Below, piece after piece: positions 25,601 through 32,161 of a DNA stretch of 49,400 nucleotides. A program made the position numbers and the translations under genes. The stretch lies in NCBI GenBank assembly GCA_947631625.1, contig CANRMA010000020.1, positions 1 through 49,400 of the forward strand. The letters are read 5' to 3'. Under the pieces are notes generated by a model. That model saw nothing but the letters and a program-made list of their open reading frames with translations, searched no databases and was not told the DNA's origin. The stretch is from an uncultured Lachnospiraceae bacterium (GTDB taxonomy: Bacteria; Bacillota; Clostridia; Lachnospirales; Lachnospiraceae). How positions within the stretch are numbered: position 1 is the first letter of the stretch; the number at the start of each line of letters is the position of its first letter.

Positions 25601-25897
25601 GAGTTAGTGGGTTGGGGAGCTGGAAATTGTTTTTTACGTAACATTAATAAAATCAAACAGGTTTATAACATGAAATATGTTTGTGACAATAGACCAGAGA
25701 AGTGGGGGAAGGAAATAGCTGAAGGAATCATATGTATTTCACCTAAACAATTATCAGAAATGAAAAATGTGGGGGTAATCATAATGATAGACAGTCCTAG
25801 CGTAAGCATGGAAATAGTTCATGAACTTATGGACATGGAAATTTATGCGTTTGAGCATGTATCAAATTGGATTCAGGTTGTTATAGAAGATAAATAA
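22685..25897 (+). CDS. Four-part fusion: methyltransferase, ferredoxin/FrhB, pyruvyltransferase, Rossmann-like unit
   Basis: A 1070-residue protein. Residues 1-170 are a SAM methyltransferase (SVMDLGAGHMHLKKLL). Residues 178-236 hold two 4Fe-4S motifs (CTGCGACVNACRQ and CIGCNLCVAKCP). Residues 255-520 match the F420 hydrogenase/dehydrogenase beta (FrhB) family: SSSGGIFSVLAEEVI, YVGCPCQIAGLK and GDITLGDFWGI. Residues 550-890 are a polysaccharide pyruvyltransferase domain: FGNNVTNFALYQVL, ASDQLWR and FFVTDSFHGICMAL. The tail (about 975-1070, VGWGAGNCFLRNINK) is the Rossmann-like unit. FrhB-like and pyruvyltransferase genes often sit side by side in polysaccharide loci; here they are one polypeptide. 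A likely role is redox-linked ketal pyruvylation or related editing of the glycan. Confidence 0.75.
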   Translation: MENNKRLISSNMPAKWRGGNEESLGYEQKSWRKRIVHMYKFITAEDRSVMDLGAGHMHLKKLLDEGVQYIPVDYKKNAEDTIVCDFNRYQFPDKAVDVIVCAGILGYIQDLEWFLHCVVTHCRKLLLSYKGKERFPSSPYFTEDIIDFLRTEGFILTECDDSLNEWTLIGCFEKAKPSTLCKNKRCTGCGACVNACRQDALYLDYDADGFLKPVLIKEKCIGCNLCVAKCPVIQKGYSCDDCIEDDSYKKSNIPVCYAAWASDEIRINSSSGGIFSVLAEEVIQRKGYVFGVEWTDGFFCRHVGINSSEDILKLRYSKYMQSNTEHTFREVKELLEKNKLVMYVGCPCQIAGLKSYLGAEYEKLILIDLVCFCSPSNILFQKYLEENYGLDNVKSVTFRAKKVTGWSPTGYRIELKDGKVLYPPKKEDAYQKAFHGVLARNDVCEECQFRGFPREGDITLGDFWGIMNHDESWNDTRGTSVVLANTAKGIKFMQILEKSKKVPRIEKVPLFWCRHKGNGFCRDVRKGHKGRKYFRQLVKKHKFNDAVNEALYQLHDIGMICMFNRNFGNNVTNFALYQVLKDMGYTVLLMDLPKKHISGISADKLKKFGQFLDNPFLEYDIAELYEKKADIQKEGKKCKFYIVASDQLWRNRFLLEGNFHAVLDWAESYKYKMSYATSFGTDQEEGLLEECKKKGYFLGRFQRLSVREKSGKKLLHEEYKIESEVVLDPIFLCNRTYFERMAHIGRIRMPQQNFLGIYALDISDSIVKAANFIEQRLGLTQECLVLDGGRSKNQAEKIYAMMPLDDAAVEEWVSMIANCSFFVTDSFHGICMALVFQKPFCVIFDKDNWRGYSRICDLLELVGLSECIIDCCDEKKLMYIIDRRIDYASVADILGKEINRSREWLSEGLKEAREWKGSYDLYDYYLDMQQKSEQLNIIRYGKLQNEIFMNKLAMRTEKFKGLQTRERVTDEMELVGWGAGNCFLRNINKIKQVYNMKYVCDNRPEKWGKEIAEGIICISPKQLSEMKNVGVIIMIDSPSVSMEIVHELMDMEIYAFEHVSNWIQVVIEDK

Positions 25898-25912
25898 AAG
25901 AGGGGAAATGTC

Positions 25913-27010
25913 ATGAAAACTTTGTATGGATTTAGTGCGGGTATTTTATGGGCGGATGGATATTTCTACTTCTCGAATCTGAATTATAACAGCTTGTTTA
26001 TGTTGGATGTGAAGAGTGGAAAAGTGAAGTTTGTGACGTTTTTTCCAGAGGAAAAAAAATCAAAAGGATATTTGCATAAAAAATGCATGAGATATAACGA
26101 TTCTATCCTTTTTATTCCAGACAGAGGAGAACATGTCCATATTTATGTGCCTGAAACAAAAGAAATGGCGGCTGTTAAGATTGAACGCTTTGAAAATCAG
26201 GAAATAATATTTTCAGAGGCTGTTTTAAAAGAAAATATTTTAATTATTTTTCCAGCAGTACAGGGACAGCCGATTACCCGAATCTGTCTTGACGACTATT
26301 CATGCGTACAAGATTGGAGTTTTGTTAGTTGGTGTAAGGAAAATGTACATACAGAGGAGACAATTATGTTTGGGCGGGTGATAGATAAGGATGGCTTTGT
26401 CTGGATGGCTGTAAATGGTTCTAATCAGGTTGTTTGTGTCAATTTGGATAAGGATGCGGACTTCTACCTATATTCGCTTGGCAATGTGGATCTTTTTGCA
26501 ATTTTTAGGGCAAAAACAGGTTTTTGGCTAGTGCAAAGAAAAGGGAGGACAATTCTGCATTGGGACGAAACAGCAGGGATAGTGGAGCATTATTCAGCAG
26601 ATGAGGAAAATGCATGCAGTGCAAGATATTTCAACTATATTTTTGATACAGATTTTGGCATATATGCAGTACCAGCATTTGCAGGAAGTATTCAAAAGCT
26701 TGCATTAGGGACACGAGAATTTCATAAAGTTTTTGAACTGCCGAATAATTTAGAAAAGCGCGGATTGCATCCTTGTTTTTTTGGAGTAGAACAAAAGGAT
26801 AACAATTTGTGGCTTTTTCCATATGGTTTTTATCAAATGATGATTTTTGATATGTCGGAGGATCGGCTATATATTTTTCATATAGATGACGAAAAGCTAT
26901 ATTATGCAAAAGAACCTTATTTATCCGTATTTCAGGAAAAATATAAAAATAGAGTAGCACAGGAAAATGATGAATTTGATTTGGCAGATTTTTTAGACAT
27001 TTTTAGTTAG
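25913..27010 (+). CDS. Beta-propeller-like protein of unknown function
   Basis: A 365-residue protein beginning MKTLYGFSAGILWADGYFYF. It shows repeated blade-like strands of the form (G/D)xxWxx(Y/V)...(I/V)xxxD at irregular spacing, for example GFVWMAVNGSNQVVCVNLD, TGFWLVQRKGRTILHWD and NNLWLFPYGFYQMMIFD. No signal peptide or membrane helix. Beta-propellers mostly bind sugars or proteins, and a few are lyases. It lies 15 bases after the four-part fusion and follows a GGGG ribosome site. The family name is not recognised, so the propeller call rests on pattern only. Confidence 0.45.
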   Translation: MKTLYGFSAGILWADGYFYFSNLNYNSLFMLDVKSGKVKFVTFFPEEKKSKGYLHKKCMRYNDSILFIPDRGEHVHIYVPETKEMAAVKIERFENQEIIFSEAVLKENILIIFPAVQGQPITRICLDDYSCVQDWSFVSWCKENVHTEETIMFGRVIDKDGFVWMAVNGSNQVVCVNLDKDADFYLYSLGNVDLFAIFRAKTGFWLVQRKGRTILHWDETAGIVEHYSADEENACSARYFNYIFDTDFGIYAVPAFAGSIQKLALGTREFHKVFELPNNLEKRGLHPCFFGVEQKDNNLWLFPYGFYQMMIFDMSEDRLYIFHIDDEKLYYAKEPYLSVFQEKYKNRVAQENDEFDLADFLDIFS

Positions 27011-27084
27011 CTCGATAATACGTATGGTTGGGTACATAGAAATAACTTTAATTGATTTAACGTAGTAAGAGGTAATTGGGGTTT

Positions 27085-27441
27085 ATGGAAAAAGAATTTA
27101 CAAAAAATATGCAAAGTATAATCAGGGCTTATGAAAAAGTTCTGTTTCTGCCATATGCGTCATCTGAAATCGTAAGCATGTTTCGTGATTATTCAAAAGG
27201 ATGTTTAAAAAATAAAATTTTACTATTAATGAAAGAAGAAGCAGATTGTGGTTTAAACGACATATATTGTATGTATCTGAATAGGCATGAATATATTGAT
27301 TTGAAAAATCTGTACCACACTTATGAATTTTCCAATAAATTCAGTATTTCTTCTGAGGACAGCAACTTCGGCAAAATCTGGAATTATGTAAAAACAGGGC
27401 TTCTGACTCCTGAGGAAGCTCTGGCTGCTTTATTATACTGA
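27085..27441 (+). CDS. Small unknown protein, second member of the duplicated gene pair
   Basis: A 118-residue protein from the ATG at 27085 (MEKEFTKNMQSIIRAYEKVL); the TTG at 27076 lies too close to the ribosome-like AGAGGT. It shares the LKNLYHTYEFSNKFS region, the NxxLxxKILLLM block and overall size with the protein at 20921-21352. Like that one it sits directly upstream (17 bases) of a GT9-like gene. Function unknown. Confidence 0.55.
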   Translation: MEKEFTKNMQSIIRAYEKVLFLPYASSEIVSMFRDYSKGCLKNKILLLMKEEADCGLNDIYCMYLNRHEYIDLKNLYHTYEFSNKFSISSEDSNFGKIWNYVKTGLLTPEEALAALLY

Positions 27442-27458
27442 TATGAAAGGAAATATCC

Positions 27459-28697
27459 ATGGACAAAGCCCATTATGAAGAAATGTGCGAAAATCTTGGA
27501 AATATGTTTCAAAATGGCGTATTTTCAGGCAAGAGATTGTATCTGTTCGGACACTGCAATGCAACGGAAACATTAGCCGATGTATTGCTAGAGAAAGGCA
27601 TCTCGGTATGCGCGATCCTAGACAATAATGAAAAAAAGCAAGGCAGTGCCTATCGCAATATTCCGATAACAGCTCCACAAACAATCTTATCAGAGGTTTC
27701 AGGAAGCTCTCTGGTCTGCATTGCCGCCCGAGCCTATGAAGCGATGGCGCAGCAGCTTAAAAACATGGGCTATACAGACAGTATATACAAAATGGTAGAG
27801 TACGACAGTTTTGCGGAATATTCGCTTTCGGAAGAAACGATCAAGCGGAAGCGAGAGAGGCTGGAACGAGGGATTACACGGTTTAATAAACTGTCTGAAA
27901 AATATTCAGGTTATATGAAAATATTTTGTCCGTTTAATGCGCTTGGCGACATCTGTTTTACCATGTCATATCTCCCTTATTTTCTTGCCGCGCGTGAAAT
28001 TGCTGAGTGCGTAGTCTGTGTTATAGGACAGGCATGTGCACAGACTGTAAGGCTGTTTGGAGATTATCCCACAGAAATTTTTTCACAAAAAGAGATGGAT
28101 GAAACCATACAGGCAGTAATATACACGGAGGACAAAAATTCATTCATCGCACATCAGGACAGGCCGTATGTCGTTAATTTACATAAAGCTCTTTACATTA
28201 AATGCATTCCGTTGGAACAGATTTATTGCTGCGGAGTATTCGGTCTGCCCAAGGGGACAAAGCCATATAAACCTACATTTTGTAAAACCTATGAAGATAT
28301 GGAAAAAATCCCAAAAGGCAAGTCCGTTATCCTGGCGCCATACGCAAAATCCGTAACTGCCCTGTCCAATAATGTATGGGAACAAATCGTGGAATACTAT
28401 ATTGAGCGTGGTTATAAGTGCTTTACGAATGTGGCAGGGGATGAAAAGCCGCTTCCCGGAACGCTTTCGGTCAGTCCAAAGCTTGCCGAAGTCCAACCGC
28501 TTGTTGAACATGCTAGCACGTTTATCGGAATACGTAGCGGCCTGTGCGATGTCCTGCGGTATGCAGACTGCGAAAAAATAGCTCTTTATCCGGACTATAA
28601 CTATTGCGATACCAAATGGAAAGCGATAGATATGTATGCGTTGGAAGGATGGGAAAATATTGTGGTAAAGGATGGTTTTCTATGGAAGAAAAATTGA
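27459..28697 (+). CDS. Rossmann-like unit fused to a GT9-like domain, copy 2
   Basis: A 412-residue paralogue of 21363-22658. The N-terminal unit reads KRLYLFGHCNATETLADVLL and ICAILDNNEKKQGSAYR (first residues paraphrased from SVCAILDNNEKKQ in the sequence). The GT-B-like domain starts KIFCPFNALGDICFTMSYL, and its donor half contains VILAPYAKSVTALSNNVW and ASTFIGIRSGLCDVLRY. The two copies share the order and spacing of these blocks, but sequence identity looks modest, so the duplication is not recent. Base composition is less AT-rich than copy 1. It overlaps the HAD gene by 16 bases. Confidence 0.6.
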   Translation: MDKAHYEEMCENLGNMFQNGVFSGKRLYLFGHCNATETLADVLLEKGISVCAILDNNEKKQGSAYRNIPITAPQTILSEVSGSSLVCIAARAYEAMAQQLKNMGYTDSIYKMVEYDSFAEYSLSEETIKRKRERLERGITRFNKLSEKYSGYMKIFCPFNALGDICFTMSYLPYFLAAREIAECVVCVIGQACAQTVRLFGDYPTEIFSQKEMDETIQAVIYTEDKNSFIAHQDRPYVVNLHKALYIKCIPLEQIYCCGVFGLPKGTKPYKPTFCKTYEDMEKIPKGKSVILAPYAKSVTALSNNVWEQIVEYYIERGYKCFTNVAGDEKPLPGTLSVSPKLAEVQPLVEHASTFIGIRSGLCDVLRYADCEKIALYPDYNYCDTKWKAIDMYALEGWENIVVKDGFLWKKN

Positions 28698-29053
28698 TTT
28701 TATCTACATTGCCTAAGACATGGGTGTTTGATTTAGACGGGACACTGCTCAAACACAATGGATATAAGATTGATGGATATGATACTGTTTTAGATGGAGC
28801 TGCAGAATATCTTCATAAACTTCCTGAAAATGACAAGATAGTCCTTTTTACATCGAGAACAGAGGAATATAGGCAGATAACAGTTGATTTCCTTAAAACA
28901 GCAGGAATACGTTATGATGTCATTTTGTTTGACATGCCGATGGGTGAGCGGATTATGGTGAACGACAGGAAACCATCAGGTCTTGATATGGCGGTTGCGC
29001 TGAATTTGAACAGGGACAGATTTACACTGCCTGAAATTGTCAGAGAGAGGTAA
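28682..29053 (+). CDS. HAD-family phosphatase
   Basis: A 123-residue protein from the ATG at 28682, which overlaps the end of the GT9-like gene. KTWVFDLDGTLLKHNGY contains the nucleophile D17 and acid/base D19. VLFTSRTEEY is motif II (Thr/Ser), and RIMVNDRKPSGLDMAV carries the late metal-binding Asp. It lacks a cap domain, as in KdsC-type and small capsule-locus phosphatases. In this setting it likely removes a phosphate from a sugar-phosphate intermediate, perhaps the product of the aldolase. Confidence 0.75.
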   Translation: MEEKLILSTLPKTWVFDLDGTLLKHNGYKIDGYDTVLDGAAEYLHKLPENDKIVLFTSRTEEYRQITVDFLKTAGIRYDVILFDMPMGERIMVNDRKPSGLDMAVALNLNRDRFTLPEIVRER

Positions 29054-29068
29054 CGGTGAATTATAAAA

Positions 29069-29305
29069 ATGAACTTCGAGCTCACCGCCTCCATGATGTG
29101 CGCCAACTACGCCCATCTGGAGACAGAAGTAAAAAAATTAGAAGAAGGCGGCATCGACTCCTTCCATATAGACATCATGGACGGACCTCGCATTGAAAAA
29201 AATATAATCAATGCGAGGCAGCATTTTTTGACTGCTTTGTCAAGCAATTTTTGTAAATATAAGGTTAATTTTATTCGTTATTTTGGCGAAAAAACCTTAA
29301 GTTGA
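29069..29305 (+). pseudogene. Truncated ribulose-phosphate 3-epimerase-like gene
   Basis: The first 38 residues, MNFELTASMMCANYAHLETE through GGIDSFHIDIMDG, match the N-terminus of the Rpe family (SxMCANY, FHxDIMDG metal-site Asp and His). At about 29186 the match ends abruptly at a perfect inverted repeat, and the frame runs on for 40 meaningless codons. The other five-sixths of the roughly 220-residue enzyme is missing. The gene is in line with the glycan cluster and uses pentulose phosphate, like the SIS isomerase, so it was probably its last gene before conjugative-element DNA joined here. Confidence 0.7.
29186..29226 (+). terminator. Perfect inverted repeat at the breakpoint in the epimerase gene
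   Basis: CCTCGCATTG (29186-29195) and CAATGCGAGG (29209-29218) are exact inverted arms around a 13-base AT loop, followed by CAGCATTTTTT. It works as a terminator for the glycan operon and lies exactly where epimerase similarity stops. It may instead be the end of the inserted element. Confidence 0.6.
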
Positions 29306-29569
29306 CGACATTGCCCGGCGGACAAAGAGCAGTTTTTAATGAAAGTCGGGGAGTATGTCGGGTTCAAGATGGTGGTGTCCTTTGACTCGTCCAACCATAA
29401 ATTTGTGATGAACTTAAAAGGGCAGATTTCCCATAACCTTGAGATCGGCTCTGATCCGCTAGGCAACATCTTCCGCATTAACCATGCGTTGGAGTCCATG
29501 CCCAAACAGCTTGCCGGGACGCAGAAACAGGCGGAAATAAAAGAAAAACGGAAAGAGGTGGACATATAA
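29306..29569 (+). pseudogene. C-terminal fragment of a conjugative-element helicase/methylase
   Basis: A plus-strand frame reads MKVGEYVGFKMVVSFDSSNH, MNLKGQISHNLEIGSDPLGN and IFRINHALESMPKQL, then a lysine-glutamate tail. The G-x-Y-x-GF-x-(M/L)...F...L.G...(H/Y).(V/L)..G-x-D.-GN-(I/T)-x-R-(I/L)-(D/N)-x-A(L)E pattern is the C-terminus of the very large SNF2/methylase-type proteins in Tn1549-like elements. No proper start; the rest is absent. Confidence 0.55.
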
Positions 29570-29586
29570 ATTTCAAAAAATTTTTA

Positions 29587-29615
29587 TTGCAAAAGCTACG
29601 GAAACATCATAAAAT
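29587..29615 (+). promoter_or_regulatory. Promoter of the GNAT toxin-antitoxin pair
   Basis: TTGCAA (29587-29592), 17-base spacer, TAAAAT (29610-29615), about 75 bases before the antitoxin start. Confidence 0.6.
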
Positions 29616-29690
29616 ATAGTTAGGAAAGTGTGAGTAAGCAAAGAATAACTATGTTTAGAATGAGTCATACTGATAAAGGAGGTGTTTCTT

Positions 29691-29882
29691 ATGGCAACTT
29701 CAAGCATCACGAAAAATTTTGTCATATCGGGCAAAAGGCAGGTGGAGATGTTCGCCGATGCGATTGAAGCGTCTGCCAATGATCGCCCAAACCGCATCCC
29801 TGTGGCTGCCAGACAGTTAAAGGGGAAAGATGACCTGATGTTTCTTAAAATGAAAAGGGAGAAAGCGAATGGAAGTAAGTGA
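29691..29882 (+). CDS. Small antitoxin-like protein
   Basis: A 63-residue protein MATSSITKNFVISGKRQVEM followed by FADAIEASANDRPNRIPVAA and a basic C-terminus. The N-terminal half with FVI-x-(G/D)-x-x-Q-x-x-x-FADAIE-x-S is a common clostridial antitoxin pattern found with GNAT-like partners on conjugative elements. AAAGGAGG lies eight bases upstream. Its stop overlaps the next gene by 14 bases, as expected for a toxin-antitoxin operon. Confidence 0.6.
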   Translation: MATSSITKNFVISGKRQVEMFADAIEASANDRPNRIPVAARQLKGKDDLMFLKMKREKANGSK

Positions 29883-30483
29883 CAGATTTATATTTGTCAA
29901 CATTCGTGAGTATTTGGCACAAGGGGATAATGAAAAAGTCGGAGAGCCAGAGCTTATGAGAATGATCTCCGACTTTTCCTGTCCTAAGAACCCGGATGTT
30001 GAGCAATTCCTAAAAAAGAACTGTGTAGAATTTACAAAGAAGAACCAGTCAGTTACATATTTGGTGCATGACATGGAGGATGGGGCATTAGTCGCTTATT
30101 TCACAATAGCGCTGAAACCTTTGACGGTTCGGGATGAAACGGTCAGCAATACAGTAAAAAAGAAGATAAAGAGAATCAGTGAGTTTGACGAACAAACAAA
30201 ATCCTACACAATGTCAGCGTTTCTGATTGCACAGCTTGGGAAAAATTATACAAATGATGCCGATAAGCGCATTACGGGGGCGGAGCTGCTTGAGTTGGCA
30301 TGGAGCGTTGTAGAGGATATGCAGTATATGGGCGGTGGAATGGTGGTCTTTTTGGAATCAAATAACGAGGAAAAGTTGTTATCGTTTTATAAAGATAATA
30401 AATTCCGTCAGTTTGACACCAGACAGACCGCATCAGGCACAGATGAACCGCATGAGCTTGTGCAGTTATTGAGATTGCTTTAA
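29869..30483 (+). CDS. GNAT-type acetyltransferase, probable toxin partner
   Basis: A 204-residue protein. The central block YLVHDMEDGALVAYFTIALK, then SAFLIAQLGKNYTND and the late SFYKDNKFRQFD resemble GNAT folds: beta4 with VAYFTLA, the AxLIAQLGxN acetyl-CoA approach, and FYxxxGFxxF. It is longer than the TacT class (about 160 residues) because of an N-terminal helical extension. In such operons the toxin acetylates charged tRNA; whether this one does is not known. It overlaps the upstream antitoxin-like gene. Confidence 0.6.
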   Translation: MEVSDRFIFVNIREYLAQGDNEKVGEPELMRMISDFSCPKNPDVEQFLKKNCVEFTKKNQSVTYLVHDMEDGALVAYFTIALKPLTVRDETVSNTVKKKIKRISEFDEQTKSYTMSAFLIAQLGKNYTNDADKRITGAELLELAWSVVEDMQYMGGGMVVFLESNNEEKLLSFYKDNKFRQFDTRQTASGTDEPHELVQLLRLL

Positions 30484-30560
30484 GTAAAATTTAATAGTAA
30501 CTAAGGGTGCATGGAGCGTAAGCATTATTTATAATCTATGTGCCTTTTTTATTTTGGGAA

Positions 30561-30596
30561 ATACCGTCTTGTGAAATACGCAGGACGGTATTTTTC
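30561..30596 (+). terminator. Terminator/hairpin before the ArdC relic
   Basis: ATACCGTC (30561-30568) pairs exactly with GACGGTAT (30584-30591), followed by TTTTCTG. It is 77 bases after the GNAT gene and 25 bases before the next start. Confidence 0.65.
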
Positions 30597-30620
30597 TGTG
30601 AAAAAAGAAAGGAAGAAAAT

Positions 30621-30898
30621 ATGGAAGATGCAAAAACAGGGAAGCAGAAAGTAAAAGAGATCACTGACAGGTTGGAGGAAGGCTTAAAGGAGCTGTTTGA
30701 GAGCGAGAAATACAAAAGTCGGAAGCGAGTCCGGTTGCAGGTTTTAGAGCATGGCAGACGAATTTTAAACACCATGTAAAAAAGGGGAAGTGATGCTAGA
30801 TGAGAACGGTATGTATCAGAAAGAGGAAGTCGAGGTGAAGATCCCCGCTTTTCGTGCGGTGTCCGTCTTTGACATTAATGTTAAGTTTATAAAAATGT
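30621..30898 (+). pseudogene. ArdC-like antirestriction gene, degenerate
   Basis: The first part MEDAKTGKQKVKEITDRLEE followed by GLKELFESEKYK is the N-terminus of ArdC-family single-strand DNA-binding antirestriction proteins of conjugative elements. After KYK, where family members continue with YLRxMSKFHNYS, the sequence is foreign and stops at 30779. A further piece, EEVEVKIPAFRAVSVFD (about 30820-30876), matches the later ArdC region KIPAFRxVxVFD. So most of the gene between these blocks has been deleted. Only the 52-codon start has an intact ribosome site (AAAGGAAG). Confidence 0.6.
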
Positions 30899-30972
30899 AA
30901 TGTTTAATTAAAAATCCTCTTTGGCTGCAAACAGTTCCATTTCTTTGCTTCTCATAAAATCCTCGTCTAAAA

Positions 30973-31006
30973 ATCGGACGCTGATATTGAGCCGTCAGCG
31001 CCCGAT
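30973..31006 (-). terminator. Terminator of the hydrolase gene
   Basis: On the minus strand, ATCGGGCGCTGA/TCAGCGTCCGAT, a 12-bp stem with one G-T pair, followed by TTTT. It lies just past the hydrolase stop at 31014. Confidence 0.75.
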
Positions 31007-31013
31007 GCAAATT

Positions 31014-32012
31014 TCATTTCAAATATGCTCCAAAGAAACTCTCCAACTTGTCAAATGGAATAGCGTTCTTACCGCCGCCGTCATACAGATCGGTGTGAAC
31101 GGCGTCCGGAATAAGGAGAAGCTCTTTGTTGTCGGTATATTTGCTGTCCTTTGTCATGGCGGCGTAGGCATCTTTGCTAAAATAGCAGGAATGGGCCTTA
31201 TCCCCATGTATGATCAGGACTGCGCTTCGGATTTCATTGCTGTATTTGAGAATCGGCTGATTCATAAATGATTCACATCCGATCACATTCCAACCGCCAT
31301 TGGAGTTTAAGGAACGGGCGTGATAGCCGCGGCTGGTCTTGTAGTAATCGTGATAATCTTTTACGAAGAATGGCGCGTCTTCAGGAAGCGGATCGACAAC
31401 ACCGCCGCCAAGCGCATATTCCCCTGATTTTAAGTCTGTAAGTCTTTGCGCGCACATCGCTGCTTTTTTCTGATAGCGGGCTTCTTCGCTGTCCTCACTG
31501 TCGAAATAACCGTTTGCGTTTACTCTTGTCATGTCGTACATGGTAGACGCCACGGTCGCTTTGATCCTTGTATCAAGAGCCGCCGCATTCAGCGCCATGC
31601 TGCCCCAACCGCAGATGCCGATGATGCCGATCTTATCCGGATCGACTCTGTCATGCAGCGAAAGAAAATCCACCGCAGCCATGAAATCCTCGGTATTGAT
31701 GTCGGGCGATGCCATATAGCGGACATTGCCTCCGCTCTCTCCAGTGAATGAGGGGTCAAAGGCAATCGTCAGAAAGCCGCGTTCGGCCATTGACTGCGCA
31801 TATAATCCGGAGCACTGTTCCTTGACTGCGCCGAATGGCCCGCAAACAGCGATAGCCGGCAGCCTTTCCGCATCAGTCTTTGGTACATACATATCTGCAG
31901 CAAGAGTTATTCCGTAACGGTTTACAAAGTTTACTTTACTGTGATCGATCTTCTCGCTTTTGGGAAAAGTTTTGTCCCATTCCATTGTCAGGTTTAATTC
32001 TTCTTTTTTCAT
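31014..32012 (-). CDS. Alpha/beta hydrolase (dienelactone-hydrolase-like)
   Basis: A 332-residue cytosolic alpha/beta hydrolase. The nucleophile elbow reads IGIIGICGWGSMAL, with Cys134 in place of the usual Ser, as in dienelactone hydrolases and YcjY-like proteins. VLIIHGDKAHSCYFS holds the acid region, and IPDAVHTDLYD the catalytic His. The N-terminus VNFVNRYGITLAADMYVP is the usual strand pair of this group. It is divergently transcribed from a LysR regulator whose promoter and palindrome lie in the shared 149-base gap, so regulation by that protein is likely. Substrate unknown. Confidence 0.8.
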   Translation of the reverse strand: MKKEELNLTMEWDKTFPKSEKIDHSKVNFVNRYGITLAADMYVPKTDAERLPAIAVCGPFGAVKEQCSGLYAQSMAERGFLTIAFDPSFTGESGGNVRYMASPDINTEDFMAAVDFLSLHDRVDPDKIGIIGICGWGSMALNAAALDTRIKATVASTMYDMTRVNANGYFDSEDSEEARYQKKAAMCAQRLTDLKSGEYALGGGVVDPLPEDAPFFVKDYHDYYKTSRGYHARSLNSNGGWNVIGCESFMNQPILKYSNEIRSAVLIIHGDKAHSCYFSKDAYAAMTKDSKYTDNKELLLIPDAVHTDLYDGGGKNAIPFDKLESFFGAYLK

Positions 32013-32081
32013 ATTGACTTTGACATCCTTTCTGCGTGTGGTTTTTCTATTATATTAAATTTATATTTGCATTATATAGTT

Positions 32082-32110
32082 TTGACATTTTATTCGCTAA
32101 TGGTTATAAT
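32082..32110 (+). promoter_or_regulatory. Promoter of the LysR-type regulator
   Basis: TTGACA (32082-32087), 17-base spacer, TATAAT (32105-32110): a perfect consensus promoter in the divergent gap. Confidence 0.85.
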
Positions 32111-32138
32111 GAATATCATGATATTCCTTTTGCGAATA
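32091..32138. promoter_or_regulatory. Probable LysR operator: palindrome over the start of transcription
   Basis: A perfect 16-bp palindrome GAATATCATGATATTC (32111-32126) directly follows the -10 box. It is flanked by a wider inverted pair TATTCGC (32091-32097) and GCGAATA (32132-32138). Placed over the start site, it suits autorepression; LysR proteins usually bind such dyads in divergent gaps. Confidence 0.55.
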
Positions 32139-32161
32139 TCAAAGCCAAAAGGAGAAAACTA

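Noticed and set aside
29069..29305. A complete small protein with an Rpe-like N-terminus.
   Set aside because: The family needs about 220 residues, and similarity ends sharply at an inverted repeat, so it is a truncated gene.
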